A DNA stretch of 64,000 bases from Proteus sp. FME41 (GCF_014897315.1 NZ_JABUYL010000013.1:1-64000), one strand, 5' to 3'. Positions 8,793-17,747 are shown, counted from the first letter of the stretch. Notes: generated from the sequence alone by a model not told the origin. A program made the numbers and translations.

Positions 8793-8912
8793 ATGACAGA
8801 AGCAACGGAAATATCACGTTACCCACAGAAAACCGGCAACAATCGCTCATTGATAGTTAATGTTCAGAATTGTGACCGGTTTTTTTGTTTTCTACAGTTA
8901 GATAAAGTCTAA
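8793..8912 (+). CDS. Possible 39-codon leader ORF ahead of phoH
   Basis: Begins MTEATEISRY and ends LQLDKV; GGGGA lies six bases before the ATG. It falls between the Pho box and phoH, and the hairpin 8829-8883 is inside it. It could be a translated leader peptide or a chance ORF in a non-coding leader. A shorter overlapping frame starts at 8789. Confidence 0.3.
   Translation: MTEATEISRYPQKTGNNRSLIVNVQNCDRFFCFLQLDKV
8829..8889 (+). terminator. Hairpin with T-run in the phoH leader
   Basis: AAAACCGG (8829-8836) pairs with CCGGTTTT (8876-8883). A second inner helix ACAAT/ATTGT extends the stem. A run of T follows directly (8880-8886). No upstream plus-strand gene needs a terminator here, so it is an attenuator for phoH or the 3' end of a short PhoB-driven RNA. 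Confidence 0.6.
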
Positions 8913-8993
8913 AGGGGACTTATAGATAAGTAACAGGGATACAAATAAGAGATATCGATGACTTTTTGAAGACTAACAAGGGTAAATACCATT

Positions 8994-9779
8994 ATGAGTA
9001 GACAAAAAGCAGCAACACGTTTACGCCGAGAAAATAAACGCACTTCACGTAAAGAACAACGTAACGGAGCACATCGAGATAATGTTATGGTTTTACCAGG
9101 ATTTGGCGATATCAATACCATAGGTATGGCGAGAGAAAAGCGTGATGAAAGAGTACTTTCTCCTCGCAATGAAATACAACGCCAATATATGAATGCCATT
9201 AAACATCAAAATCTTATTTTTGCGACAGGAGAAGCCGGATGCGGCAAAACGTTTTTGAGTACTGCAATGGCGGCTGATGCCTTAATTAATAAAGAAATAG
9301 AACGGATTATTGTTACGCGGCCTGTTTTACAAGCAGATGAAGATTTAGGTTTTTTACCGGGAGATATTGCAGAGAAATTTGCACCTTACTTTCGTCCTGT
9401 TTACGATGTATTAGTCAAACGTTTAGGCGCTTCATTCTTACAATATTGTTTACGCCCCGAAATCGGTAAAGTCGAAATAGCGCCTTTTGCCTATATGCGA
9501 GGGCGTACCTTTGAAAATGCATTTGTTATTTTAGATGAAGCGCAAAACGTTACTGTAAATCAAATGAAATTATTTCTAACCAGAATGGGGGAAAATGTCA
9601 CTGTTGTTGTGAATGGAGATATTACACAGTGTGATTTACCTTCTAGTGTGCATTCTGGATTAGCTGATGCGCTTGCTCGATTTGAAGCCAATAATCGAGT
9701 GGGTGTGATTAAGTTTATGCAAGAAGATTGTGTCCGTTCTACATTATGCCAGCATGTACTCGCTGCTTATAATGACTAA
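8994..9779 (+). CDS. phoH: PhoH family ATPase
   Basis: 261 residues. A basic N-terminus is followed by a P-loop ATPase domain: Walker A GEAGCGKT (79-86), the RPVLQADEDLGFLPGDIAEK block, and Walker B VILDEAQN. The C-terminal part is nearly identical in pattern to E. coli PhoH. PhoH proteins are cytosolic ATPases with likely RNA-helicase-type activity, induced by phosphate starvation in E. coli. A Pho box and an unusual leader with a terminator-like hairpin lie upstream (8730-8889). Confidence 0.92.
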   Translation: MSRQKAATRLRRENKRTSRKEQRNGAHRDNVMVLPGFGDINTIGMAREKRDERVLSPRNEIQRQYMNAIKHQNLIFATGEAGCGKTFLSTAMAADALINKEIERIIVTRPVLQADEDLGFLPGDIAEKFAPYFRPVYDVLVKRLGASFLQYCLRPEIGKVEIAPFAYMRGRTFENAFVILDEAQNVTVNQMKLFLTRMGENVTVVVNGDITQCDLPSSVHSGLADALARFEANNRVGVIKFMQEDCVRSTLCQHVLAAYND

Positions 9780-9805
9780 GAGAATGTAGGAATTTCTGTA
9801 TAAAT

Positions 9806-9845
9806 AAAAAAGGCTGCATATTATTGAGGGAGTTAATATGCAGCC
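9806..9845 (-). terminator. Rho-independent terminator of the siderophore reductase gene
   Basis: GGCTGCATATT (9812-9822) pairs perfectly with AATATGCAGCC (9835-9845). On the minus strand six T follow. It lies in the convergent gap between phoH and the gene at 9879 and may stop transcription from both sides. Confidence 0.85.
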
Positions 9846-9878
9846 TGTATAGCCAACGTTTAATCTTTAATTTATCAC

Positions 9879-10724
9879 TTAACTTACATCTTCATTATCC
9901 ATAACATGATGACGTTCAGCATGATAGCCTTCTTCATCATAACCAAAGCGCCAGTAAGGAATGGCATAAATCAAACTGCGATCATAACCATTATCACGGC
10001 GAATATGGCGTCTTAATGCGCGAATAATTTTATCTTCACCGGCAATCCAAAATGCAACATCTTCAGCGGGTAATTTCCACGACATAAATTCATTGATTAA
10101 GTGTTGAGTCTGTTCTTCAACAGAGCCAATCAACCAAATAATGTCTAAGCCATTAGGGTGTTTAATTTCTTGGCGATGTGCTTCATTTTCTACACGTATA
10201 ACAACTTTACCTTGAACATCGGGTTTCATGGTTTCAATTAAAGCCATTAGTGCGGGTAATGAGCTTGGATCTGCGGCCATATAATAATGTGAAGCTGGTG
10301 CTAATAAGGGATCTGGACCACCTGGATTCGTGATACCAATATAATCACCTTCTTTAGCATTTAACGCAAAATGAATAGCAGGGCCGGCATCATCATGAAC
10401 AGCAAATTCAATATCTAGCTCTTTTTGCTCAGGACGAATTGCACGAACACTATAAGTACGAACAATCGATCTTGGTTCGCCTTCAGGCCATTTGGGCCCT
10501 TTTTCAGAAAATCCAGGTACAGTGGGTTTAACTTGACCTTCTAAAGGCAAAAATATTTTCAGATGTGCGCCAGCCGTATCTGCTGGGTAAGTATCTAAAT
10601 CATCACTGGTAAAAGTGATGCAGCGCATTCCTGGTGTAACGTCAGTAATACGTTTCACTTGAACTAGACGAGGAGGCGCGGGTTTATAAATGTTTTTTTC
10701 TTGAGGTGTATTTGGATTACTCAC
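9879..10724 (-). CDS. Siderophore-interacting protein (ferric-chelate reductase)
   Basis: 281 residues of the SIP/ViuB family, cytosolic flavoproteins that reduce Fe(III)-siderophores to release iron. The FAD-binding barrel spans about 15-145, with RTYSVRA (about 89-95) as the flavin-contact motif. The C-terminal NAD(P)H domain includes WIAGEDKIIRALRRHI (about 226-241) and the family-typical YWRFGYDEEGYH end. A near-perfect Fur box lies 60 bases upstream (10783-10801), so iron repression is expected. No siderophore receptor or synthesis genes are nearby. Confidence 0.92.
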   Translation of the reverse strand: MSNPNTPQEKNIYKPAPPRLVQVKRITDVTPGMRCITFTSDDLDTYPADTAGAHLKIFLPLEGQVKPTVPGFSEKGPKWPEGEPRSIVRTYSVRAIRPEQKELDIEFAVHDDAGPAIHFALNAKEGDYIGITNPGGPDPLLAPASHYYMAADPSSLPALMALIETMKPDVQGKVVIRVENEAHRQEIKHPNGLDIIWLIGSVEEQTQHLINEFMSWKLPAEDVAFWIAGEDKIIRALRRHIRRDNGYDRSLIYAIPYWRFGYDEEGYHAERHHVMDNEDVS

Positions 10725-10782
10725 GTTTTTTTACCTGACTCATTTAATTGTTTTATCGATGTAGATATTATCATTTTCAATT

Positions 10783-10801
10783 AATAATGATAGTCATTAT
10801 C
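10783..10801. promoter_or_regulatory. Fur box upstream of the siderophore reductase
   Basis: AATAATGATAGTCATTATC matches the Fur consensus at 17 of 19 positions. It is about 60 bases before the ATG at 10724 (minus strand), over the expected promoter. Confidence 0.85.
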
Positions 10802-11077
10802 AACACTAACATTGATTTAGTAAAGTGAAGTGAAGTCTTTACTCATCATTGTGTGATTGAGTTCAAACTCTCAAAAAAGAAAAAACTTAAAAATCAGTAT
10901 AATAAAGAGAATTAACAGGTGGTAATGTCATGTTGATACTTAAATAGACAGTATTAGATAAGTGAACCACAAAAAAATAAAATAGAACAGTGGGAAAATA
11001 ACAGAGAAGGGGAAATTAAAAGAGAAAAAATAGGATTAAAAAAAGAGAGGGAGTCATAAAGAAAAAACGGAATAAAT
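10802..11077. other. AT-rich intergenic gap
   Basis: Between the Fur box and the DUF805 terminator I see purine-rich DNA with no ORF, no clear RNA gene and no repeats. Confidence 0.4.
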
Positions 11078-11113
11078 ACAGTGAGTAAACTGATAAAATA
11101 GGGTACTCACTGT
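11078..11113 (-). terminator. Probable terminator of the DUF805 gene
   Basis: ACAGTGAGTA (11078-11087) pairs with TACTCACTGT (11104-11113) around a 16-base loop. On the minus strand a T-rich but interrupted tail follows (ATTTATT). It lies 25 bases beyond the stop. Confidence 0.6.
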
Positions 11114-11137
11114 ATATCATATTATATCAACAGTAGA

Positions 11138-11521
11138 TTAAGCTTTAGGATCTGGGCCAAATCTGTTGTCGCCTTTAGTTCCTTCAAGGCACATAAAGAC
11201 AAAAACGATTAATCCACCAACAAATGGGATAAAGGCAAGTAAGAACATCCAACCTGATTTATCTTGATCGTGGAAACGGCGAATAGTGACCGCAAGGCTA
11301 GGCACAATAATTGCTAAAGAATAAATACCTAGAATAATACTGATAATTGAACCTAATCCGCCCATTTCACCTGTATTCATGTCTATTGATGAAAACATGA
11401 TTGCATACAGGATAGTAATAATGATGGTGTTTATCAGTGTAAACATCCAATATTCTTTTCTGCGAGCGCGTCCAGAAAAGTTAGCGTAATTATTTTTAAT
11501 AACTTCTAAATACCAATTCAT
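11138..11521 (-). CDS. DUF805 inner-membrane protein
   Basis: 127 residues with four predicted membrane segments. The DUF805 signature is clear: FSGRARRKEYWMF near residue 16, RRFHDQDKSGWM around 82-93, and a C-terminal GTKGDNRFGPDP tail. E. coli homologues are YhaH and YhaI; the function is unknown. The gene stands alone. Confidence 0.9.
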   Translation of the reverse strand: MNWYLEVIKNNYANFSGRARRKEYWMFTLINTIIITILYAIMFSSIDMNTGEMGGLGSIISIILGIYSLAIIVPSLAVTIRRFHDQDKSGWMFLLAFIPFVGGLIVFVFMCLEGTKGDNRFGPDPKA

Positions 11522-12111
11522 GACTTCATCCTTAAATTTAGTAGCAACAAAATGTAAGCCTAGTTTAGGTCATCTTTCTTAGCAATTAAGATAATTCTAA
11601 ATTATCAAAATATGTATATTGGAAAGATATTAGCGTCTACCACACAATATTTAATAAGGAGATGGACTCAATTTTTTAGTTAATCATATGGGTAACATCT
11701 AAATGAGACACTAACATGTCTTTATAAAATAATACTGATATGAACCTCTAGGCGGCGGTATCATAATTACTTTAGTAATCTAATTCAACACCCATTCTAT
11801 TTTATTTTTAGAGAGGATGACTTTTTATAGGATTGTTTATATCTTTAATTATTGCATTAAATGAATAAAAAAGAGTTTATCACTTATCGTTAATCAAAAA
11901 TGATGTATTTGTGATTATTTTATCAAGGAGTTTGGTTTAAATTTAGTTAATCATAGAAAAGTAAAAGTATTTATTTCTATCATTCTTTTATGTAAGCATA
12001 AATCAATCACTATAAGATGAGATATTAAAAGTACACTCTCTAATAAGTGTTACATCAAATGTAACAACACATCGGTTATAGCGTAATAAAAGGATTGTTA
12101 TCATTAAATAT
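11522..12111. other. Long AT-rich intergenic gap
   Basis: About 590 bases upstream of the DUF805 gene and downstream of the cyd operon. The right edge is the cyd terminator. I find no ORF with a ribosome site and no structured RNA. Confidence 0.4.
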
Positions 12112-12143
12112 AAAAAGGGCTGAAAATAATCTCAGCCCTTTTT
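12112..12143 (-). terminator. Terminator of the cydAB-DUF2474 operon
   Basis: AAAAAGGGCTGA (12112-12123) pairs perfectly with TCAGCCCTTTTT (12132-12143). The A/T runs make it functional in both directions; it lies 65 bases past the DUF2474 stop. Confidence 0.9.
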
Positions 12144-12207
12144 CCGCTTTTATAGCTCGCCATATCGTGCGGTGCTATTTTATTGTATTGCTGTGTATGC
12201 TTTGCTT

Positions 12208-12369
12208 TTACTTCACTTTCATTCCTGCAAGCGTCATTAAAAACCGGAAAAGAGAAGAAACTGCAAATAAGGCTAAAACACTACAAAACCAAATAGTAAT
12301 TAGCCAGCCCCATTTTTTTAATAATGAGGGTTTGCTTTGTATTTGTGGATCAGTGATAACCTTCTTCAT
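12208..12369 (-). CDS. DUF2474 small subunit of a CIO-type cytochrome bd oxidase
   Basis: 53 residues with one transmembrane helix (about 22-45, WLITIWFCSVLALFAVSSLFRFLM) and a KKWGW entry. This is the DUF2474 pattern of the tiny third gene in cyanide-insensitive oxidase operons, comparable in role to CydX. The start at 12369 overlaps the end of cydB by 20 bases, so translation is probably coupled. An in-frame start further upstream (12450) would sit deep inside cydB and is rejected. Confidence 0.8.
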   Translation of the reverse strand: MKKVITDPQIQSKPSLLKKWGWLITIWFCSVLALFAVSSLFRFLMTLAGMKVK

Positions 12370-13357
12370 AATTGGTTTTTCCTCTGAAAACGTAGTAACT
12401 CCAGAATGTATAGACAAGAATAATTGGAATAATAAATAGGGCACCAACAAGCATAAATCCTTGGCTTTCTGGTGGTGCAGATGCTTCTACAAAACTCACG
12501 GCAGGCGGAATAATATTAGGCCAAATACTGATACCTAATCCGGCAAAACCTAATAAAATTAAGGCCAGTGCACCAAAGAAAGGCAGATAGTGTCCTTGTT
12601 TTTTTACTGAGCGCAAAATCAACCAAGTGCTGTACAACACCAAAAGAGGAACAGGTAAAAAGAAGAATAGGTTAGGTAAAGAGAACCAACGTTCAGCAAT
12701 GGTAGGTTGTGCTAACGGTGTCCATGCACTCACAACCGCAATAACAGCAAGCATGACCAATGTTAGAGGTTTAGCAACTTTATACAGGCTTTGTTGTAAA
12801 TGGCCTTCAGTTTTCATAATCAACCAGCCACACCCTAATAATGAATAGGCGATAACTAAGCCAAAACCGCAAAAGAGTGCAAAGGGAGATAACCAATCAA
12901 AATAGCTGCCTGCAAACGTGCGATTCACAACCGGTAAACCTTGAACAACACTCCCAACGACAATGCCTTGTGTAAAAGTGGCTAGAATAGAACCAAAGAT
13001 AAAGGCTTTATCCCAAAATCCTTTGTGATTGTCATCGGCTTTAAAACGAAATTCGAAAGCGACACCACGAAAAATTAGTGCAACAAGCATTAAGGTTAAT
13101 GGCATTGCTAATGCGTCAAGAATAACGGCGTAAGCAAGTGGAAAAGCACCAAATAATGCTGCACCACCCAAAACTAACCATGTTTCATTACCGTCCCACA
13201 CGGGGGCAACGGTATTCATCATTAAGTCACGATCTTGGTTACTTTTAATGAAAGGATAAAGCATACCTATTCCAAGATCGAAACCATCCATAACAATGTA
13301 CATTAATGTACTAAATACAATGATGATGAACCAAATGACTGGCAAATCAATTCCCAT
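12350..13357 (-). CDS. cydB: Cytochrome bd-type quinol oxidase subunit II (CIO type)
   Basis: 335 residues, nine or so transmembrane helices. Typical CydB motifs are MDGFDLGIGMLYPF (about 23-36) and the WDGNETWLVLGGAALFGAFP block (about 54-73). It forms the heterodimeric oxidase with CydA in the inner membrane, reducing O2 to water with quinol. It overlaps cydA by 11 bases and is followed by DUF2474. This gene is likely a second bd oxidase alongside the usual cydABX. Confidence 0.92.
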   Translation of the reverse strand: MGIDLPVIWFIIIVFSTLMYIVMDGFDLGIGMLYPFIKSNQDRDLMMNTVAPVWDGNETWLVLGGAALFGAFPLAYAVILDALAMPLTLMLVALIFRGVAFEFRFKADDNHKGFWDKAFIFGSILATFTQGIVVGSVVQGLPVVNRTFAGSYFDWLSPFALFCGFGLVIAYSLLGCGWLIMKTEGHLQQSLYKVAKPLTLVMLAVIAVVSAWTPLAQPTIAERWFSLPNLFFFLPVPLLVLYSTWLILRSVKKQGHYLPFFGALALILLGFAGLGISIWPNIIPPAVSFVEASAPPESQGFMLVGALFIIPIILVYTFWSYYVFRGKTNYEEGYH

Positions 13358-14681
13358 GATGCACCTCCGGTGTACCTTTGCGGATCAGTCTTAACATATA
13401 GGCATATCCAATACCGAACACGGAGCCATAAACTACAAAGAAGACCAGCAAGCTTATACTCATGTGCATCTCGCCATGAGCAGATACGGCATCTCGTGTT
13501 CGCTGAATGCCATAAACAACCCAAGGTTGACGTCCTACTTCGGTGGTAAACCAACCGGCAAGAATAGCGATAAGTCCTGAAGGTGCCATTAAGAAAGTTA
13601 AGCGTAAGAAAGCTTTAGATTCATAAAGTTTATTCTTATAACGTAACCATGTTCCCCAAACGCCGACTAAAATCATTAACATGCCAAGGCCAACCATAAT
13701 GCGGAATGACCAGAAAACAATGAGTGAGTTAGGTCTGTCTTCTTTAGGAAATTCTTTTAGTGCTGGAACTTGTTTTTCTAAGCTATGAGTAAGGATCATG
13801 CTGCCAAGATAAGGGATCTCTATTTTATATTTCGTCTCTTCAGCATCCATATCAGGCATACCAAAAAGAATTAAAGGGGTGGCTTCACCGGGTTTATTTT
13901 CCCAATGGCCTTCAATGGCTGCAATTTTAGCAGGTTGATGTTTTAAGGTATTTAAACCATGAACATCCCCAATGAGTGCTTGAATTGGTGCTAGAATTAA
14001 GATCATCCACAACGACATTGAAAGCATCTTTTTCATTGCTGATGTCTTATTACCTTTCAGTAAATGCCATGCTGCAGAGGCGGCAATAAAGAAAGCGGAA
14101 GCAAGGAACGCAGCAACCCCCATATGGGCAAGGCGATAAGGAAAAGAGGGATTAAAAATGACGGCAATCCAGTCTACCGGCACCACTTGATTGTTAATAA
14201 TTTCAAACCCTTGTGGGGTCTGCATCCAGCTATTTGAAGCCAAGATCCAAAAAGTAGACATTAAGGTGCCTAATGCCACCATGCAGGTTGCAAAAAAGTG
14301 GAGTTTTTCGCCCACTTTATTCCAACCAAATAGCATGACACCTAAGAACCCAGCTTCTAAGAAAAAGGCGGTGAGGACTTCATAAGTTAGTAAAGGGCCT
14401 GTAATGGAGCCCGCAAAGTCAGAGAAAAAGCTCCAGTTGGTTCCGAATTGGTAAGCCATGACCAAACCAGAGACCACGCCCATAGCAAAGTTAACAGCGA
14501 ATATTTTTGACCAAAAATGAAATAACGCTAAATAATCCTTATTGCGCGTTTTTAACCATAAACCTTCCAATACAGCTAAGAAGCTAGCCAGTCCGATAGT
14601 AATTGCGGGGAAGATAATATGGAAAGAAACTGTGAACGCAAATTGGATACGCGCCAAATCAAAGGCACTTAACCCAAGCAT
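13347..14681 (-). CDS. cydA: Cytochrome bd-type quinol oxidase subunit I, short Q-loop (CIO type)
   Basis: 444 residues, against about 522 for E. coli CydA. The haem-ligand region FSHIIFPA-like segment (FHIIFPA, about 20-27), the GRQPW motif and the AHMGVAA segment are all present. The quinol-binding Q-loop after GDVHGLNTLKHQPAKIAAIEGHW is short, lacking the C-terminal insertion of the E. coli enzyme, as in P. aeruginosa CioA. Such enzymes are typically less cyanide-sensitive. First gene of the cydA-cydB-DUF2474 operon, divergent from the MocR regulator at 14818. Confidence 0.92.
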   Translation of the reverse strand: MLGLSAFDLARIQFAFTVSFHIIFPAITIGLASFLAVLEGLWLKTRNKDYLALFHFWSKIFAVNFAMGVVSGLVMAYQFGTNWSFFSDFAGSITGPLLTYEVLTAFFLEAGFLGVMLFGWNKVGEKLHFFATCMVALGTLMSTFWILASNSWMQTPQGFEIINNQVVPVDWIAVIFNPSFPYRLAHMGVAAFLASAFFIAASAAWHLLKGNKTSAMKKMLSMSLWMILILAPIQALIGDVHGLNTLKHQPAKIAAIEGHWENKPGEATPLILFGMPDMDAEETKYKIEIPYLGSMILTHSLEKQVPALKEFPKEDRPNSLIVFWSFRIMVGLGMLMILVGVWGTWLRYKNKLYESKAFLRLTFLMAPSGLIAILAGWFTTEVGRQPWVVYGIQRTRDAVSAHGEMHMSISLLVFFVVYGSVFGIGYAYMLRLIRKGTPEVHHGN

Positions 14682-14791
14682 AAAAACCTCGTTTTATTGA
14701 TATATAAATGTAAATTGCAGGTAAATCGTGTGGATTAGTAGACCATATGACAGTAAGCTATAATAGTGACAATAAGTTTAAAAATGACTAT

Positions 14792-14815
14792 AACAGTTTT
14801 GAGGTGAACAGTTTT
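14792..14815 (+). promoter_or_regulatory. Direct repeat just before the MocR-type regulator gene
   Basis: AACAGTTTT occurs at 14792-14800 and again at 14807-14815, 15 bases apart, flanking the GAGGTG ribosome site. Direct repeats are a common operator form for MocR proteins, so this may be an autoregulatory site. Inference only. Confidence 0.4.
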
Positions 14816-14817
14816 AT

Positions 14818-16233
14818 ATGACTCGATATGAACAGCTTGCAGCGCAAATACGCCAACAGATTGAAGATAATATCTGGCAATCGGGCGACCGTTTACCTTC
14901 ATTACGGGATACGGTGAAACAATCAGGTTTAAGTTTAATGACAGTTTTACAATCGTATCAGTTATTAGAAAGCCAAGGGTGGATAACGGCGCGACCACAA
15001 TCGGGTTATTACGTTGCGCATCGTAACACGCGTTTTGGTCAAGTGACGGCCAGTAAAGGGCTGCACATGAGTGAAAATGTAGAAATCAGCACTTCTATTT
15101 TTAATGTACTTCAAGCATGTAAAGATCCCGATATTATTCCTTTTGGTTCGGCATTTCCTGATCCAAGTTTATTTATTCAGCCTAAATTGAGTAGTGCATT
15201 AGCGTCAGCAGCAAGACATTTAGCGCCTCAAAGTTCCGTCATTAATTTGCCACCAGGGAATGAAAAGTTACGCCGTAACATTGCGCAACGTTATGCTTTA
15301 CAAGGTATTCATGTCTCTCCTGATGAAATTGTCATCACTGCGGGTGCAATGGAGTCATTAAGTTTTAGCTTGCAAGCAGTTACTGAGCCGGGCGATTGGG
15401 TCGTTATTGAATCCCCTGCATTTTATGGCGCATTACAAGCTATTGAACGTTTACGTTTAAAAGCGATTGCGATCAGAACAGATCCCGTGACAGGGATTTG
15501 TTTAGATGAACTTGAAAAAGTAGTTGAGCAGTATGATATTAAAGCCTGTTGGTTAATGAGCCATTGCCAAAATCCATTAGGTGGAACAATACCTGATGAA
15601 AATAAAGTTAAGCTGGTGGATATATTAGCGAAAAAGCAGATAACCCTTATTGAAGATGATGTGTATGGTGAGTTGTATAACAGCCAGAAAGCACCAATGC
15701 CAGTAAAAGGTTTTGATAAAACGAATAGCGTATTACATTGTGCTTCGTTTTCTAAATGTCTTGCACCAGGATTTCGCGTTGGTTGGGTTGCAGCTGGAAA
15801 ACATGCAACAAAAATACAGCAGCTACAGATGATGAGCACGGTATCAGCCAGTATGCCAACGCAACAAGCGATTGCCGATTATTTATCGCAAGGCGGTTAT
15901 GACACGCATCTTCGTCGTTTAAGATTATTGTTAGAACAAAGACGTTATCGCATGTTGCAAGCTATACAAACTCATCTACCTGAAGATGTGAAAGTTAATA
16001 TTCCAATTGGCGGTTATTTTTTATGGCTAGAATTTGAATCTGAATTCGATGCTAATAAACTTTATCACTTTGCTTTGGAAAGGGGCGTCAGTATTGCACC
16101 GGGATCAATGTTTTCTACCAGTTCCCAATTTAACCATGCCTTTCGTTTAAATTCCTCCTTTCAGTGGAATAGTCGGACAGAAAAAGGAATGGAAATTATC
16201 GGTGAAGGATGCAGAAAATTACGGCGTAAATAG
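14818..16233 (+). CDS. ydcR: MocR-family regulator (GntR HTH plus aminotransferase domain), YdcR-like
   Basis: 471 residues. A GntR winged-helix domain (about 1-68: GDRLPSLRDTVKQSGLSLMTVLQSYQLLESQGW) is joined to a fold-type I aminotransferase domain (about 100-465). The PLP-binding lysine is in SFSKCLAPGFRVGW (K313), with the IEDDVYGEL motif before it. E. coli YdcR has the same length. It is a PLP-sensing transcription factor; the target is unknown. It is divergent from the cyd operon with a 136-base shared region. Confidence 0.9.
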   Translation: MTRYEQLAAQIRQQIEDNIWQSGDRLPSLRDTVKQSGLSLMTVLQSYQLLESQGWITARPQSGYYVAHRNTRFGQVTASKGLHMSENVEISTSIFNVLQACKDPDIIPFGSAFPDPSLFIQPKLSSALASAARHLAPQSSVINLPPGNEKLRRNIAQRYALQGIHVSPDEIVITAGAMESLSFSLQAVTEPGDWVVIESPAFYGALQAIERLRLKAIAIRTDPVTGICLDELEKVVEQYDIKACWLMSHCQNPLGGTIPDENKVKLVDILAKKQITLIEDDVYGELYNSQKAPMPVKGFDKTNSVLHCASFSKCLAPGFRVGWVAAGKHATKIQQLQMMSTVSASMPTQQAIADYLSQGGYDTHLRRLRLLLEQRRYRMLQAIQTHLPEDVKVNIPIGGYFLWLEFESEFDANKLYHFALERGVSIAPGSMFSTSSQFNHAFRLNSSFQWNSRTEKGMEIIGEGCRKLRRK

Positions 16234-16348
16234 CAGATGTTAGCGCACATTTTTAAAAGTTAGCTATTGATTTATGAACGGTAATCTCCAATGATTAAAT
16301 CTTAACCTCATTATCAGACTAACTAGCCAGATATTGCAGGAGGATACA

Positions 16349-16918
16349 ATGAAGCTACGTTGTTTTGATCAGCAAGAGTTACCGTTTATTCAATGGAATA
16401 ATCAAAAAGGCACAACACAAGAAATCGTTTGTTGGCCTGTTAGTAAAGACTTTTCATGGCGTGCGTGTCTAACCTCGATTGAAGATAATGGCTCATTAGG
16501 GCAGTTTCCTGATATTGATCGGCAAATGGTATTATTAGAAGGTAATGGTCTTAATTTAAATAGCCCAGGATTTTTAAGTCATTCTGTCACAAACACTTAT
16601 CAATCCTTTGATTTTTCAGGTGATATACATGTTAAATCTGAATTAATTAAAGGTGGCGTAAAATGTTTAAATATTATGGTTCGTAGAACATGTTGGAAAG
16701 CCGAAACAACGCTAGTGACACAACCACGAATATTGCCAAGTTCTCATGCAGGCTTAATTTATGTGACGAAAGGTGAATGGACATTAACGGGTGCAACTTG
16801 CCAGCGTTTATCGAAAGGACAGGGAGCTTGGTGGTTACCGGATATTCGTGAAGGCGAAATAAGACCATTAACTGCCAATTGCCAATTATTATGGGCAGAT
16901 ATTCGACCACTAAAATAA
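16349..16918 (+). CDS. ves: HutD/Ves family protein
   Basis: 189 residues of a bicupin fold. It follows E. coli Ves through the WNN-KGTTQEIVCWP start, WRACLTSIEDNGSLGQFPDIDRQMVLLEGNG and NIMVRR segments. E. coli Ves is reported as a cold- and stress-inducible protein of unknown biochemical role. I chose the ATG at 16349 because GGAGGA lies seven bases upstream; an earlier in-frame ATG at 16334 has no ribosome site. Confidence 0.88.
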   Translation: MKLRCFDQQELPFIQWNNQKGTTQEIVCWPVSKDFSWRACLTSIEDNGSLGQFPDIDRQMVLLEGNGLNLNSPGFLSHSVTNTYQSFDFSGDIHVKSELIKGGVKCLNIMVRRTCWKAETTLVTQPRILPSSHAGLIYVTKGEWTLTGATCQRLSKGQGAWWLPDIREGEIRPLTANCQLLWADIRPLK

Positions 16919-16974
16919 GGGCACTTTTGTGGTCAAATACTGACTAGAATAATTAATAGTGTTTAGGATTATGG

Positions 16975-17586
16975 CTAATTTAAAGCCAGATTAACGGCAG
17001 CAAAGGTGAGTAATCCACCTGCAATACCCTCATTATAACGACGGCGTTTATCACTCAATCCACCTTTTAAGCCAATATACGCAAAAAAGGTACCAAGAAG
17101 ACCATAAATAATTAAGCAAGTCGTGATAAATATCGCAGATAACAGTAATGATTGTGTTGCTACATCATTATGATTATCAATAAAGTTTGGTAAAATAGCG
17201 AGATAAACTAATAAACCTTTAGGATTAAGAAAACTGGTTAAAAAACCTTTACGAAATAACGATGAGATTTTTGTGGCATCAAGGACTAATTGTCCTTTTT
17301 TGCAGGCAGATATTAACATTTTAACGGCAAGATAACTGATATAGGCAACACCAACCCATTTAAGTAAATGAAATAAAAGGGGGGATGTTGATACTAAAGT
17401 AGCAAGCCCTAATGCACTCAGTACTGCATGGGTTAAATAGCCAGAAATGACGCCTGCATTCGCAATCCACGCTGATTTCATTCCCCCTGATAGCCCTTGG
17501 GATGAAATAAAAAGGATATCAGGGCCAGGTGTACATATAAGCGGTAGTACAGTCAGTGCGAATAATAATAAAGTGTTAAATTCCAT
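16975..17586 (-). CDS. LysE/RhtB-family amino-acid exporter
   Basis: 203 residues with six predicted membrane helices. The LysE signature is visible: CTPGPDILFISSQGLSGG (about 18-35) and FLNPKGLLVYLAILPNF (about 118-134). Members export amino acids such as homoserine, threonine or branched-chain residues; the substrate is not readable here. It is divergent from an Lrp-type regulator (17748), a common pairing in which the regulator controls the exporter. Confidence 0.9.
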   Translation of the reverse strand: MEFNTLLLFALTVLPLICTPGPDILFISSQGLSGGMKSAWIANAGVISGYLTHAVLSALGLATLVSTSPLLFHLLKWVGVAYISYLAVKMLISACKKGQLVLDATKISSLFRKGFLTSFLNPKGLLVYLAILPNFIDNHNDVATQSLLLSAIFITTCLIIYGLLGTFFAYIGLKGGLSDKRRRYNEGIAGGLLTFAAVNLALN

Positions 17587-17747
17587 CTTTTCACCTGATA
17601 GAGATAGATTGAGGAAAACATCGTTTTTGCTGTGAAATCTAGCGGAAAGATTATATGATGATTCCGAAAAAATCGGGTTGCTTTGTTGCTAACAAAAAGA
17701 ATTAATTGGCAATAAAATTCCACAAATAGAATTAAGGTTAATCTTTG

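Noticed and set aside
12095-12439. Plus-strand ORF of 114 codons
   Set aside because: It lies antisense to DUF2474 and the end of cydB and includes the operon terminator; the minus-strand reading has clear family matches.
15423-15839. Minus-strand ORF of 138 codons inside the MocR-type gene
   Set aside because: Shadow of a strongly supported gene; Cys/Ser-rich translation without family features.
16905-16934. Hairpin at the end of ves as a terminator
   Set aside because: Only six paired bases (GACCAC/GTGGTC), overlapping the stop codon, without a T-run.
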